A stretch of 64,000 nt of DNA from the NCBI RefSeq assembly GCF_014700075.1, contig NZ_JACXBU010000001.1:434001-498000 (forward strand), given 5' to 3'. A model generated the notes under the pieces. The model did no database searches and had not been told where the DNA came from. It was given only the letters and a program-made list of their open reading frames with translations. How positions within the stretch are numbered: the stretch's first letter is position 1; every line of letters begins with the position of its first letter. The DNA comes from Pseudomonas sp. JM0905a (lineage in GTDB: Bacteria > Pseudomonadota > Gammaproteobacteria > Pseudomonadales > Pseudomonadaceae). The translations under genes and the position numbers were made by a program. Positions 38,274 to 50,471 of this stretch are shown here, one piece after another.

Positions 38274-40081
38274 GAGTCGCTGTCTTGCAGGCGCTGGACC
38301 TGGCCGTTGCGGAACTCGGCCCAGGGCAGCTGGCGCTCGACTCGACGAGCGGGGTTGAGGGTCAGGCGACCGGAAAGACCGTCGACCTGCGTTTCCGGCA
38401 GCGCTTTCAATTGCGTCAGGCGCGGTGCCAGGCGATAGGCGTCTGCGCCCATCGCGTAGAGGCGGCCGAGGCTTCCGCCGGCCTGGGGCCATTGGCTGCC
38501 GACTTGCTGGCGCAGCGGATCATCGCCATTCAGCAGCCACGGGGTCTCGCAGAAGCGGATGCCGTTAAGGTCCTGGTACTGGGCTGGGTCGTTGCTCGCG
38601 GAATAGAGGTGGGACGTGGCGTAGACCGGTACGTCGCCTGCGTACTGGAAGGCCAGGGTTGGCTTGATCTGTTGGGCCTGCTGCGGGGTGGCGGCGAGGA
38701 AGATGAAGTCGACGTCCTGGCGGCGCGCTGGTTGGGCGGCCACCGGAACCCCCAGGGTGCCCTGCAAGCGTTTGGCACGGGCTTCGCTCTGGCGGAGTTG
38801 GAAGAGATCGGCGATTTGCTGGGCCAGGGCGACTGGCTGGTCGACATGCTCGGCGGCGATCAGTCGGCCACCTTCGGCCTGCCAGCTTTGCTGGAAGGCG
38901 CGCAGTACGCGGTCGCCCCACTCGCCACGAGGAACGAGGGCCACTGCGCTGCGCATGCCGTCGGCCCAGGCGCGGCGGGCTACCTCGCGGGCTTCGTCTT
39001 CGGCGGCGAGGCCGAATTGGAAGAGCTGGGCGGGTGCTTCCTGGCCGGAGTCACTGTAGTTCAGGGCCAGTGTGGTGATGGGCAGTTGCTCGCGGGAGCT
39101 GAGCTGCTTGACCAGCGGCTTCTCCAGCGGACCCACCACCAGTTGCACGCCGTCGGCCTGGGCCTGGCGGTAGAAGTCATCGATGGAGGTCAGCTTGGAA
39201 CTGTCATACAGCTCGATGGATGGTTGTGGCTGTCCGGATTGCTGGGCCTGGTAGTGGGCGGCGAGGAAACCGTCGCGCAGCGCACGGGATACCGACGCAA
39301 GCTGGCCTTCCTGGGGCAGCAGCAGGGCAATCTTGGTCAGCGGCTGGCCGGCGATTTCCTTCAGCTTGGTCAGGGCCTGCGGCAGCTGCTTGGCGGCCGG
39401 GTGATCCGGATTCTGCGCGCGCCAGTTGTCTATGGAGGCCTGCTGCTGTTCCAGGGTGGAGGATGTCTTGGTCAGGCGTGCGAGCTCCAGCCAGCCGGCC
39501 AGATCCTTGTCGGCGCCGCCTTGCAGTTGGTCCAGCGGCAGGCTGGAAACCAGTGCCCAGATGGCTTCGTGGTTGTTGCTGGCAGCTTCGCCACTCAGCA
39601 GGGGGGCAATGAATACACGCTCGCGCGCAGCGGCGAGGGTCTGGCCGTCGGCTTCAAGGGCGCGAGAGCGGACGAGCTGGGTGCGCACCTGCTGGTCGAC
39701 GGGCAATTCGGCGAGGTGTTCGAGGCTGGGGTTGCTCAGTGCCTTGAGAGCGCTTTTCGGCTGATTGCGAGCCATGGCCAATTCAGCGGCCAGGGTGCTG
39801 GCGAAGATCTGCTGGGCAGGCTTCAGGCTTTCCATCGGAATCTGCTCGAGGATTCGAGCGGATCGGCCGATGTCCTGCTGTTTATAGGCGAGGTCGGCTG
39901 CGGAAAGACGCAGCAGTACGGCCTGTTCCGGCTTGGCCTCGCTGGCCTGCTGCAGCAGTTGCTCGATGCTGGCATCGGGGGTGCGGGGCAATTCGCCAAG
40001 GCTGGACGAGGGCGAGCTGGCGCAAGCAGCCAGCAGGCCGGCGAGGCAAAGGGCGGAGAGCGGACGCAGGCAAGCGATCAT
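38270..40081 (-). CDS. lpoA: Outer-membrane lipoprotein LpoA, activator of PBP1A
   Basis: 603-residue LppC/LpoA-family lipoprotein; lipobox LLAAC with Cys20. The N-terminal half is TPR-like helical (about residues 30-260) and the C-terminal half has the periplasmic-binding-protein fold ([22 protein letters not shown] onward). It stimulates the transpeptidase of class A penicillin-binding proteins from the outer membrane. The stop overlaps the yraN start, and the gene is divergent from rsmI over 120 bases. Confidence 0.93.
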   Translation of the reverse strand: MIACLRPLSALCLAGLLAACASSPSSSLGELPRTPDASIEQLLQQASEAKPEQAVLLRLSAADLAYKQQDIGRSARILEQIPMESLKPAQQIFASTLAAELAMARNQPKSALKALSNPSLEHLAELPVDQQVRTQLVRSRALEADGQTLAAARERVFIAPLLSGEAASNNHEAIWALVSSLPLDQLQGGADKDLAGWLELARLTKTSSTLEQQQASIDNWRAQNPDHPAAKQLPQALTKLKEIAGQPLTKIALLLPQEGQLASVSRALRDGFLAAHYQAQQSGQPQPSIELYDSSKLTSIDDFYRQAQADGVQLVVGPLEKPLVKQLSSREQLPITTLALNYSDSGQEAPAQLFQFGLAAEDEAREVARRAWADGMRSAVALVPRGEWGDRVLRAFQQSWQAEGGRLIAAEHVDQPVALAQQIADLFQLRQSEARAKRLQGTLGVPVAAQPARRQDVDFIFLAATPQQAQQIKPTLAFQYAGDVPVYATSHLYSASNDPAQYQDLNGIRFCETPWLLNGDDPLRQQVGSQWPQAGGSLGRLYAMGADAYRLAPRLTQLKALPETQVDGLSGRLTLNPARRVERQLPWAEFRNGQVQRLQDSDS

Positions 40082-40201
40082 TTATCGGTCCCGATACTCG
40101 TTAAAGAAAGACGCGATTGTACCCAAGCACCGGTTGAGGCGCGATGTTGGGCCAGTGAATCGGGATACAATGCGCGCTTTCAGTCTTTTCCGAGGTGCCT
40201 T

Positions 40202-41074
40202 GTGACTCTTTCCTCCGCCAGCGGCAACGCATCCGGCACGCTTTATGTAGTCGCAACGCCGATCGGCAACCTTGACGACATCACTGCCCGGGCTTTGCGG
40301 GTGCTGCGGGAGGTTGCCCTGATCGCCGCTGAGGACACCCGTCACTCCGCGCGCCTTCTGCAACACTTCGGAATCGAAACCCCGCTGGCGGCTTGCCATG
40401 AGCACAACGAGCGTGACCAGGGTGGTCGCTTTCTCGCGCGCCTGCAGGCTGGAGAAGATGTGGCGCTGATTTCCGACGCGGGTACGCCGTTGATTTCAGA
40501 TCCGGGCTTTCACCTGGTGCGCCAGGCGCGAGCCGCTGGTGTCGCAGTGGTGCCGGTGCCCGGTGCCTGCGCTCTGATCGCCGCCCTGTCGTCTGCCGGA
40601 TTGCCGTCGGATCGGTTCATCTTCGAAGGTTTCCTGCCGGCCAGGGCCAATGCACGTCGCGGGCGTCTGGAAGAAATTAAGGATGAGCCGCGCACCCTCA
40701 TCTTCTATGAGGCACCCCACCGGATTCTGGAGTCGCTGGAAGATATGCGTAGCGTCTTCGGTGGTGATCGTCCTGCAGTGCTGGCGCGTGAGCTGACCAA
40801 GACTTTCGAGACTCTGAAGGGCGCGCCACTGGATGAACTGTGTGGCTGGGTGGCAGCTGACTCCAACCAGCAACGGGGTGAGTGCGTAGTGCTGGTAGGC
40901 GGCTGGCAGGCTCCGGAAGGTGAGGGCGCGCTGAGTGCCGAAGCCCTGCGGGTGCTGGATCTGCTGCTGGCTGAAATGCCGGTCAAGCGGGCTGCCGCGC
41001 TGGCGGCGGAGATCACGGGTGTACGCAAGAATCTGCTCTATCAGGCGGCTCTGGAGCGACAGGCTGATTCCTGA
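40202..41074 (+). CDS. rsmI: 16S rRNA 2'-O-ribose C1402 methyltransferase RsmI
   Basis: 290-residue SAM-dependent methyltransferase of the tetrapyrrole-methylase fold. [52 protein letters not shown] and [20 protein letters not shown] are family motifs. It modifies C1402 at the ribosomal P site together with RsmH, also encoded in this window. The start is a GTG with GAGGTG five bases upstream; no better ATG is available. RNase P RNA begins 39 bases after the stop. Confidence 0.95.
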   Translation: MTLSSASGNASGTLYVVATPIGNLDDITARALRVLREVALIAAEDTRHSARLLQHFGIETPLAACHEHNERDQGGRFLARLQAGEDVALISDAGTPLISDPGFHLVRQARAAGVAVVPVPGACALIAALSSAGLPSDRFIFEGFLPARANARRGRLEEIKDEPRTLIFYEAPHRILESLEDMRSVFGGDRPAVLARELTKTFETLKGAPLDELCGWVAADSNQQRGECVVLVGGWQAPEGEGALSAEALRVLDLLLAEMPVKRAAALAAEITGVRKNLLYQAALERQADS

Positions 41075-41076
41075 GC

Positions 41077-41105
41077 TTGTTCTCGGAGGCGCCTGCCGTT
41101 AACCT
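41077..41105 (+). promoter_or_regulatory. rnpB promoter
   Basis: TTGTTC (41077-41082), a 17-base spacer and TAACCT (41100-41105) place the start of transcription about 8-9 bases downstream, at the first base of the RNase P P1 helix (41114). Confidence 0.7.
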
Positions 41106-41113
41106 TGGCGGCG

Positions 41114-41470
41114 GAGAGTCGATCGGACAGTCGCTGTCTCATTTCGTTCTGCGATTTTGAGAGGGAGGAAAGTCCGGGCTCCATAGGGCGGAGTGCCAGG
41201 TAACGCCTGGGAGGCGCAAGCCTACGGAAAGTGCCGCAGAAAATAACCGCCTAAGCGCGTAAGCGCCGGTAAGGGTGAAAAGGTGCGGTAAGAGCGCACC
41301 GCACGACTGGTAACAGTTCGTGGCTAGGTAAACCCCACTCGGAGCAAGACCAAATAGGAATCCATGGCGTGGCCCGCGTCGGATTCGGGTAGGTTGCTAA
41401 AGGCTGTCAGTGATGGCAGCCGTAGATGAATGACTGTCCTCGACAGAACCCGGCTTACAGATCGACTCTC
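41114..41470 (+). ncRNA. rnpB: RNase P RNA (M1 RNA, bacterial class A)
   Basis: The ribozyme that removes tRNA 5' leaders. The P1 helix is a perfect 11-base pairing of GAGAGTCGATC (41114-41124) with GATCGACTCTC (41460-41470). The universal core GAGGAAAGTCCGGGCTCC follows the P3 region, and the conserved AGGGTGAAAAGGTGCGGTAAG, GGTAAACCCC, ACCAAATAGG and GACAGAACCCGGCTTACAG segments occur in order. About 357 bases, as in other pseudomonads. Ends are inferred from P1; no clear intrinsic terminator is seen, only pyrimidine-rich sequence after 41470. Confidence 0.95.
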
Positions 41471-41689
41471 TGCTTCTTTACTTCTCCTCGCGTTAGCTCT
41501 TCGGTGTTGTATTCCCCTCCTTTCAAATGCCGAAAAGATCTTACTCTTAACAAATTACTTTAAGTTCGAAGTTCAGCCGCTTGTAAGTGCTGGATTTTTC
41601 TCCCCCTTTGCCTCGTCAAAACCGTCCAAAACCCTTCTGAACCCTCGCTAAATTGCCGTCCTGTAAGGAATTTTCCGCTTTTGCGCGCC
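41471..41689. other. AT-richer gap between rnpB and the mraZ promoter
   Basis: The rnpB-mraZ gap is 323 bases and clearly lower in GC than its surroundings. I find no gene. An in-frame 73-codon stretch starting at 41430 begins inside rnpB and has no ribosome binding site or recognisable product. Purine- and pyrimidine-rich blocks (CTCCCCCTTTGCC, AAACCCTTCTGAACCC) have no clear structure. Confidence 0.6.
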
Positions 41690-41719
41690 TTGACGGTGGG
41701 GCTGGCGCATTTCTATAGT
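41690..41719 (+). promoter_or_regulatory. Promoter of the division and cell wall cluster (Pmra)
   Basis: TTGACG (41690-41695), an 18-base spacer and TATAGT (41714-41719) form a good sigma-70 promoter about 75 bases before mraZ. Confidence 0.75.
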
Positions 41720-41727
41720 GTGCGGAA

Positions 41728-41752
41728 GTGGAGTGAAGTGGGTAGAAGTGGG
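41728..41752 (+). promoter_or_regulatory. MraZ operator: three GTGGR direct repeats with 10-base period
   Basis: GTGGA (41728-41732), GTGGG (41738-41742) and GTGGG (41748-41752) are each separated by five bases, directly after the -10. This is the architecture of MraZ-binding repeats described for E. coli and mycoplasmas, and implies autorepression of the cluster by MraZ. Confidence 0.75.
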
Positions 41753-41793
41753 ATTTACCGGCAAGGAAAGCCAATCAAAGGGGAAGCGCAGCC

Positions 41794-42249
41794 GTGTTTC
41801 GCGGAGCCAACGCCATCAGTCTCGACGCCAAGGGGCGACTCGCGATGCCAAGTCGGTATCGTGACGAGCTCGTTTCGCGTTGTGGTGGCCAGCTCATCGT
41901 CACAATCGACGCTGTCGATCCCTGTTTGACTGTCTACCCCCTGCCTGAATGGGAGCTCATCGAAGCCAAGCTGCGAGAGCTGCCCTCCCTGCGCGAGGAA
42001 ACTCGCCGCCTGCAACGTTTGCTGATCGGCAATGCCGTGGACCTGGAGCTCGATAGCGCCGGTCGCTTTCTGGTGCCGCCGCGCCTGCGCGAGCACGCCG
42101 GATTGGACAAGCGGGCCATGCTGGTCGGCCAGCTGAACAAATTCCAACTGTGGGATGAGGATGCCTGGAACGCGATTTCCGAGGCAGACCTCATGGCAAT
42201 CAAACAGCCCGGCGGTCTGCCGGACGAACTACGTGACCTAATCCTGTGA
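41794..42249 (+). CDS. mraZ: Transcriptional regulator MraZ
   Basis: 151-residue protein with two AbrB/SpoVT-like half-domains ([21 protein letters not shown] and [20 protein letters not shown]). It forms rings and represses its own promoter through the GTGGR repeats upstream. The start is GTG at 41794 with GGGGAAG upstream; the N-terminus MFRGA is the family norm. The stop overlaps the rsmH GTG start. Confidence 0.95.
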   Translation: MFRGANAISLDAKGRLAMPSRYRDELVSRCGGQLIVTIDAVDPCLTVYPLPEWELIEAKLRELPSLREETRRLQRLLIGNAVDLELDSAGRFLVPPRLREHAGLDKRAMLVGQLNKFQLWDEDAWNAISEADLMAIKQPGGLPDELRDLIL

Positions 42250-43189
42250 GTGCAACCAGCAGCTTCCGCCATATCACCGTACTGCTCGAAGAGGCAGTGG
42301 AAGGTCTCGCCCTGCGCGCGGATGGCTGCTACTTGGATGGGACGTTCGGACGAGGTGGGCATAGCCGGCTCATTCTGGAGCGGCTTGGGCCCGGAGGGCG
42401 CTTGCTGGGATTCGACAAGGACCCGCAAGCGATTGCAACGGGGCAAGCTCTGGCGGCCGATGACGGCCGCTTTGTCATTGTGCAAAGGAGCTTTGCCGAG
42501 CTCGGCGACGAAGTGCGTCAGCGTGGCCTGGACGGTAAGGTGGACGGCGTCCTGCTCGACCTTGGCGTGTCCTCCCCGCAGCTGGACGACCCGGAGCGTG
42601 GTTTCAGCTTCCTCAATGACGGCCCGCTGGACATGCGCATGAATCCTGACCGCGGCCAGAGTGCTGCCCAGTGGATCGCCAGTGCCAGCGAGGACGACAT
42701 CGCTCGTGTCTTCAAGGACTACGGCGAAGAGCGCTTTGCCAAACGCATGGCCCGTGCCGTGGTGCAGCGTCGCGCTGAGAAGCCTTTCGAACGCACCGCC
42801 GACCTTGCGGCTGTGCTGAGTGCCGCCAACCCAGCCTGGGAAAAGGGCAAGAACCCTGCGACCCGCGCGTTCCAGGGCATCCGTATTCACGTCAACAACG
42901 AACTGGGCGACCTTGAGCAGGGGCTGGATGCCGCGCTCGAGGCGATCGCCGTTGGCGGCCGTCTGGTAGTGATCAGCTTCCATTCCCTGGAAGACCGCAT
43001 CGTCAAGCAGTTCATGCGCAAGCATGCCAAGGGCGAAGCCGACAAGCTGCCCCGCGACCTGCCGATTCGTCAGGCCGTCTTCGAACCACGCCTGAAGTTG
43101 CTGGGCAAGCCGCAATACGCGTCGGACGAAGAGCTCAAGGCCAACCCGCGCTCGCGCAGTGCGGTCATGCGTGTGGCGGAGAAGCTGCG

Positions 43190-43193
<4 letters not shown>
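42246..43193 (+). CDS. rsmH: 16S rRNA N4-cytosine-1402 methyltransferase RsmH (MraW)
   Basis: 315-residue SAM-dependent enzyme acting on the base of C1402, complementing Rsm[14 protein letters not shown], the SAM site [38 protein letters not shown] and [15 protein letters not shown] are diagnostic. Start GTG 42246 overlaps the mraZ stop (GTGA). The stop overlaps ftsL (ATGA). Confidence 0.96.
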
Positions 43194-45212
<2,019 letters not shown>

Positions 45213-45213
<1 letters not shown>

Positions 45214-46676
45214 TGCCCATGCCACTGAACCAATTGTTGCCCCAGGCGCAAAGCGCCACCCTGATTCGTGAACTGACCCTGGACAGCCGCAAGGTGCGTC
45301 CGGGCGATCTGTTTCTGGCCGTGCCCGGTGCCCAGTACGACGGCCGCGACCACATTGCTGATGCGGTGTCCCGCGGCGCCGTCGCCGTAGCCTATGAAGC
45401 CGTGGATGCGAAGGTGTCGGAAGCCGCCGGTGTCGAACTGATCCCGATCAAAGGCCTGGCTGGCCAGCTGTCGGCCATTGCCGGTCGCTTCTATGGTGAG
45501 CCGAGCCGTGCCCTGCGCCTGGTTGGTGTCACCGGCACCAATGGCAAGACCAGCGTCAGCCAGCTACTGGCCCAGGCCCTTGACCAGTTGGGCGAGCGCT
45601 GCGGCATCGTCGGTACCCTGGGTACCGGCTTCTATGGTGAGCTGGAAAGCGGTCGCCACACCACGCCCGATCCGCTGGCCGTGCAGGCCACCCTGGCAGG
45701 CCTGAAACAGGCCGGCGCCCGTGCCGTGGCAATGGAAGTTTCTTCCCATGGCCTTGAGCAGGGGCGGGTTGCTGCGCTGGACTTCGATGTCGCGGCGTTC
45801 ACCAACCTGTCCCGCGACCACCTGGACTTCCATGGTTCGATGGAGACCTACGCGGCCGCCAAGGCCAAGCTGTTCAGCTGGCCGAACCTGCGTGCGCGGG
45901 TGATCAACCTGGATGACGAATTCGGCCGCAAACTGGCCGGCGAACAGCACGAGTCGCGTCTGTTCAGCTACAGCCTGGAAGACTCCAGTGCCTTCCTTTA
46001 TTGCCGCGAAGCCCATTTCGACGATCACGGCGTGCGTGCCCACCTGGTTACCCATCAGGGTGAAGGCTTGCTGCGCAGCCCGCTGCTGGGACGCTTCAAC
46101 CTGAGCAACCTGCTGGCCGTTGTCGGCGCGTTGCTGGCCATGGATTACCCGCTGGCCGATGTGCTGAAGGTCCTGCCGTCGCTGCAAGGCCCGGTAGGGC
46201 GTATGCAACGACTGGGCGGCGGCGAGAAGCCGCTGGTGGTGGTGGATTACGCCCATACACCGGATGCCCTGGAGAAGGTTCTGCAGGCTCTGCGTCCCCA
46301 TGTCCGTGGCCGCCTGCTCTGCCTGTTCGGTTGTGGCGGTGATCGCGATCGCGGCAAGCGTCCGCTGATGGCTGCCGTTGCCGAGCACCTGGCCGACCAC
46401 GTGCTGGTAACCGACGACAACCCGCGCACTGAGGACCCGGTGCAGATCTTCGCTGATATCCGTCCGGGCTTCGCCGATGCGGACAAGGTCGAGTTCATCG
46501 CCGGCCGTGGCCTGGCTATCGCCCAGTTGATCGCTTCTGCTGGCGTTGACGACGTCGTGCTGCTGGCCGGCAAGGGCCATGAGGATTACCAGGAGATCGC
46601 CGGAGTACGCCATCCCTTCTCCGATCTCGATGAAGCGGCCAAGGCGCTGGACGCGCGGGAGGTGCCCGATGCTTAA
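45213..46676 (+). CDS. murE: UDP-MurNAc-L-Ala-D-Glu:meso-DAP ligase MurE
   Basis: 487-residue cytoplasmic Mur ligase adding the third residue of the stem peptide. The ATP loop is GVTGTNGKTSVSQLLAQAL, with SSHGLEQGR and the DNPRTEDP motif that binds meso-diaminopimelate (DNPR type), so DAP rather than lysine is used. The start ATG overlaps the ftsI stop (TGATG), and the stop region overlaps the murF start by eight bases. Confidence 0.97.
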
Positions 46677-48033
46677 GCCCTTCCGTCTTTCCGAACTTCT
46701 CGGTCCGTTGCAGGGCGAGCTTGTAGGCGCGGACGTCGCCTTCACCGGAGTTTCCAGCGACAGCCGCAAGATCGAAGCCGGGCAGTTGTTCATCGCCCTG
46801 GTCGGTCCGCGTTTCGACGGCCATGACTACCTCGCTGAGGTTGCTGCCAAAGGCGCCATCGCGGCCCTGGTGCAGCGCAAGGTGGCGGATGCGCCCATCC
46901 CGCAACTCGTGGTGGCCGATACCCGCGAAGGTCTCGGACGCCTGGGTGCCTACAATCGCGACGGATTCACCGGCCGAGTCGCGGCGGTCACCGGTTCCAG
47001 CGGCAAGACCACGGTCAAGGAGATGCTCGCCAGCATCCTGCGGACCCAGGGAAGTGTGCTGGCCACGCGAGGCAACCTGAACAACGACCTCGGCGTGCCG
47101 CTGACCCTTCTGGAAATGGGCGCCGAACACGACAGCGCGGTGATCGAACTGGGCGCCTCGCGCGTTGGTGAAATCCTCTACACCGTCGGCCTGACCCGGC
47201 CGCAGGTGGCAATCCTGAACAACGCCGGCACCGCCCATGTGGGCGAGTTCGGTGGTCCGGAGAAGATTGTCGAAGCCAAGGGCGAAATCCTCGAGGGCCT
47301 GCCGGCTGACGGCGTGGCCGTGCTGAACCGCGACGACCGCGCATTCGACATCTGGCACACCCGCGCTGCAGGCCGCCGTGTGATCAGCTTTGGCGTGACC
47401 GATGGCCGCGCCGATGTGCGTGCCGAAAACCTGAGCCGCGATGCACGCGGTTGCATGGCCTTCAGCCTTCGTGGCCTGGTCGGCGACGCGGACATCCAGC
47501 TGAACCTGTTGGGGGCGCACAACGTCGCCAACTCCCTGGCCGCCGCTGCCGCCGCCCACGCCCTCGGCGTGCCGCTGGTCGGGATCAAGGCAGGCCTGGA
47601 AAACCTGCAGCCTGTCAAAGGCCGCGCCGTAGCGCAGCTCGCCACGAGCGGCATGCGCGTGATTGACGACAGCTACAACGCCAACCCCGCGTCGATGCTG
47701 GCCGCCGTTGATATACTCGCCGGCTTTTCCGGCCGCACCGTTCTGGTGCTCGGGGATATGGGCGAACTCGGCGACTGGGCCGAACAAGGGCATCGCGAAG
47801 TTGGCGAATATGCTCGCGGCAAAGTCAGTGCCCTGTACGCCGTTGGCCCGCTGATGGCGCATGCCGTCGCTGCCTTTGGTGCCCAGGGGCGCCACTTCGC
47901 CGACCAGGCCAGCCTGATCCAGGCCCTGGTCAGCGAGCAGGATGCAAACACCACAATTTTGATCAAAGGCTCCCGCAGCGCGGCGATGGATAAAGTCGTC
48001 GCGGCATTCTGTGGGACGGGGGAGGCTCACTAA
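46669..48033 (+). CDS. murF: UDP-MurNAc-tripeptide:D-Ala-D-Ala ligase MurF
   Basis: 454-residue Mur ligase completing the pentapeptide. The ATP loop is [19 protein letters not shown], followed by [10 protein letters not shown] and [13 protein letters not shown], and the C-terminal [13 protein letters not shown] is the MurF hallmark. I start at ATG 46669 ([14 protein letters not shown]), which overlaps the end of murE; earlier in-frame codons belong to murE in another frame. mraY begins two bases after the stop. Confidence 0.96.
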   Translation: MLKPFRLSELLGPLQGELVGADVAFTGVSSDSRKIEAGQLFIALVGPRFDGHDYLAEVAAKGAIAALVQRKVADAPIPQLVVADTREGLGRLGAYNRDGFTGRVAAVTGSSGKTTVKEMLASILRTQGSVLATRGNLNNDLGVPLTLLEMGAEHDSAVIELGASRVGEILYTVGLTRPQVAILNNAGTAHVGEFGGPEKIVEAKGEILEGLPADGVAVLNRDDRAFDIWHTRAAGRRVISFGVTDGRADVRAENLSRDARGCMAFSLRGLVGDADIQLNLLGAHNVANSLAAAAAAHALGVPLVGIKAGLENLQPVKGRAVAQLATSGMRVIDDSYNANPASMLAAVDILAGFSGRTVLVLGDMGELGDWAEQGHREVGEYARGKVSALYAVGPLMAHAVAAFGAQGRHFADQASLIQALVSEQDANTTILIKGSRSAAMDKVVAAFCGTGEAH

Positions 48034-48035
48034 TC

Positions 48036-49118
48036 ATGCTGCTGCTGCTCGCTGAGTACCTGCAACAGTTCTATAAAGGGTTCGGCGTATTCCAGTACCT
48101 GACCCTGCGCGGGATTCTCGGCGTCCTGACAGCGCTGTCGCTGTCGCTCTGGCTCGGTCCCTGGATGATCCGCACCCTGCAGATCCGCCAGATCGGTCAG
48201 GCCGTGCGTAACGACGGCCCGCAATCGCACCTGTCGAAATCCGGCACGCCGACCATGGGGGGCGCGCTGATCCTGACCGCCATCGCCATCAGCACCCTGC
48301 TCTGGGCCGACCTGTCCAATCGCTATGTGTGGGTGGTACTGGCCGTGACCCTGGCGTTTGGCGCCATCGGCTGGGTGGACGACTACCGCAAGGTGATCGA
48401 GAAGAACTCCCGTGGCCTGCCGAGCCGCTGGAAGTATTTCTGGCAGTCGGTGTTCGGCATCGCCGCCGCGATCTTCCTTTATATGACCGCCAGCACGCCG
48501 GCCGAGACCACGCTGATCCTGCCACTGGTGAAGAACATCGAGATCCCGCTGGGCATCGGCTTCGTGGTGCTGACCTACTTCGTGATCGTCGGCTCCAGCA
48601 ACGCTGTGAACCTGACCGACGGCCTCGACGGCCTGGCGATCATGCCCACCGTGATGGTCGGCGGCGCGCTGGGAATCTTCTGCTACCTGTCGGGCAACAC
48701 CAAATTCGCCGAATACCTGCTGATCCCGTACGTTCCGGGCGCGGGTGAGCTGATCGTGTTCTGCGCCGCCCTGGTGGGCGCCGGCCTCGGCTTCCTCTGG
48801 TTCAACACCTACCCGGCTCAGGTCTTCATGGGCGACGTCGGCGCCCTGGCCCTGGGCGCTGCCCTCGGCACCATCGCCGTGATCGTGCGCCAGGAAGTGG
48901 TGCTCTTCATCATGGGCGGTGTGTTCGTCATGGAGACCCTGTCGGTGATGATCCAGGTCGCGTCGTTCAAGCTGACCGGTCGTCGTGTTTTCCGCATGGC
49001 CCCTATCCATCACCACTTCGAACTGAAAGGCTGGCCCGAACCCCGGGTCATCGTACGGTTCTGGATCATCACCGTGATCCTGGTGCTGATTGGTCTTGCC
49101 ACCCTGAAACTGAGGTAA
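48036..49118 (+). CDS. mraY: Phospho-MurNAc-pentapeptide translocase MraY
   Basis: 360-residue integral membrane enzyme (about ten helices) that transfers phospho-MurNAc-pentapeptide to undecaprenyl phosphate to form lipid I. Conserved motifs are [53 protein letters not shown] and [11 protein letters not shown] (the catalytic-site histidines). Length is the family norm. Confidence 0.98.
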   Translation: MLLLLAEYLQQFYKGFGVFQYLTLRGILGVLTALSLSLWLGPWMIRTLQIRQIGQAVRNDGPQSHLSKSGTPTMGGALILTAIAISTLLWADLSNRYVWVVLAVTLAFGAIGWVDDYRKVIEKNSRGLPSRWKYFWQSVFGIAAAIFLYMTASTPAETTLILPLVKNIEIPLGIGFVVLTYFVIVGSSNAVNLTDGLDGLAIMPTVMVGGALGIFCYLSGNTKFAEYLLIPYVPGAGELIVFCAALVGAGLGFLWFNTYPAQVFMGDVGALALGAALGTIAVIVRQEVVLFIMGGVFVMETLSVMIQVASFKLTGRRVFRMAPIHHHFELKGWPEPRVIVRFWIITVILVLIGLATLKLR

Positions 49119-49124
49119 TCGAGA

Positions 49125-50471
49125 GTGACGCTGATCGCTTCCGACCAGTTCCGCATCGTTGTCGGCCTCGGCAAGAGCGGCATGTCCCTGGTGCGCTTCC
49201 TGGCGCGCCAGGGTGTGCCGTTTGCCGTGGCTGATACCCGTGCGAACCCGCCGGAGCTGGCGACTATCCAGAGCCAGTTCCCGCAGGTGGAAGTGCGTTG
49301 TGGCGAGCTCGATCCGGATTTCCTCAGTCGCGCCAGCGAGCTTTACGTGAGCCCTGGCCTGGCCGTGGCCACGCCCGCCCTGCAAGAAGCGGCACGGCGT
49401 GGAACCAAGCTGTCCGGCGACATCGAACTGTTCACCCGCCACGCCAAGGCGCCGATCGTTGCCATCACCGGCTCGAACGCCAAGAGCACTGTCACCACCC
49501 TGGTGGGTGACATGGCCCAGGCTGCCGGCAAGCGTGTCGCTGTAGGCGGCAATCTTGGTACCCCGGCGCTGGACCTGCTGGCCGACGACATCGAGCTCTA
49601 CGTGCTGGAGCTGTCCAGTTTCCAACTGGAAACCACCGACCGGCTGAATGCTGAGGTGGCCACGGTGCTCAACGTCAGCGAAGATCACATGGATCGTTAC
49701 GCTGACATGCAGGCCTACCACCTCGCCAAGCACCGCATCTTCCGTGGCGCACGCCAGGTCGTTGTCAATCGCGGCGACGCCTTGTCGCGTCCGCTGGTGG
49801 CCGACCAACTGCCGTGCTGGACATTCGGCCTGAACAAACCTGACTTCAAGTCCTTCGGCCTGATAGAGGAAGACGGCGAGAAGTACCTGGCCTACCAGTT
49901 CGACAAGCTGATGTCGGTTCGCGAACTGAAGGTTCGCGGCGCCCACAACCAATCCAATGCGCTGGCTGCCCTGGCCCTGGGCCACGCGGTCGGCCTGCCG
50001 TTCGAACCCATGCTCGATACCCTGCGCACGTTCGCTGGGCTGGCCCATCGCTGCCAGTGGGTGCGCGAACTGCGTGGCGTGTCCTACTACGACGATTCCA
50101 AGGCAACCAACGTCGGCGCAGCCCTGGCGGCCATCGAAGGCCTGGGCGCCGATATCGACGGCAAGCTGGTGCTGATCGCCGGCGGTGATGGCAAGGGCGC
50201 TGATTTCTCTGGCCTCAAGGGCCCGGTGGAAGCGTTCTGCCGCGCCGTCGTTCTGCTGGGCCGCGATGCCGAGCTGATCGCCGCCGCGCTGGGAGATGCC
50301 GTGCCGCTGGTTCGGGTCAAAACCCTGGACGAAGCAGTGCTGCGCTGCTCCAAACTGGCCGAGGCTGGCGACGCCGTACTGCTCTCGCCGGCGTGCGCAA
50401 GCCTGGACATGTTCAAGAACTTCGAAGAACGCGGGCGTCTATTCGCCCAGGCCGTTGAGGGGCTCGTCTGA
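49125..50471 (+). CDS. murD: UDP-MurNAc-L-Ala:D-Glu ligase MurD
   Basis: 448-residue Mur ligase adding D-glutamate. The N-terminal Rossmann-type domain starts FRIVVGLGKSGMS, and the ATP loop is GSNAKST at residues 116-122, with alanine where many MurD have glycine. DDSKATNVGAALAAIEG and SPACASLDMFKNFEERG complete the family set. The start is GTG at 49125; no suitable ATG is nearby. The stop overlaps the ftsW ATG by one base (TGATG). Confidence 0.95.
   Translation: MTLIASDQFRIVVGLGKSGMSLVRFLARQGVPFAVADTRANPPELATIQSQFPQVEVRCGELDPDFLSRASELYVSPGLAVATPALQEAARRGTKLSGDIELFTRHAKAPIVAITGSNAKSTVTTLVGDMAQAAGKRVAVGGNLGTPALDLLADDIELYVLELSSFQLETTDRLNAEVATVLNVSEDHMDRYADMQAYHLAKHRIFRGARQVVVNRGDALSRPLVADQLPCWTFGLNKPDFKSFGLIEEDGEKYLAYQFDKLMSVRELKVRGAHNQSNALAALALGHAVGLPFEPMLDTLRTFAGLAHRCQWVRELRGVSYYDDSKATNVGAALAAIEGLGADIDGKLVLIAGGDGKGADFSGLKGPVEAFCRAVVLLGRDAELIAAALGDAVPLVRVKTLDEAVLRCSKLAEAGDAVLLSPACASLDMFKNFEERGRLFAQAVEGLV

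Noticed and set aside
38210-40201. Plus-strand extension that would fuse a 660-residue N-terminus to RsmI
   Set aside because: It is the antisense of lpoA. RsmI begins normally at GTG 40202 with a ribosome binding site.
41430-41651. 73-codon frame after rnpB
   Set aside because: Starts within RNase P RNA, has no ribosome binding site and no recognisable product.
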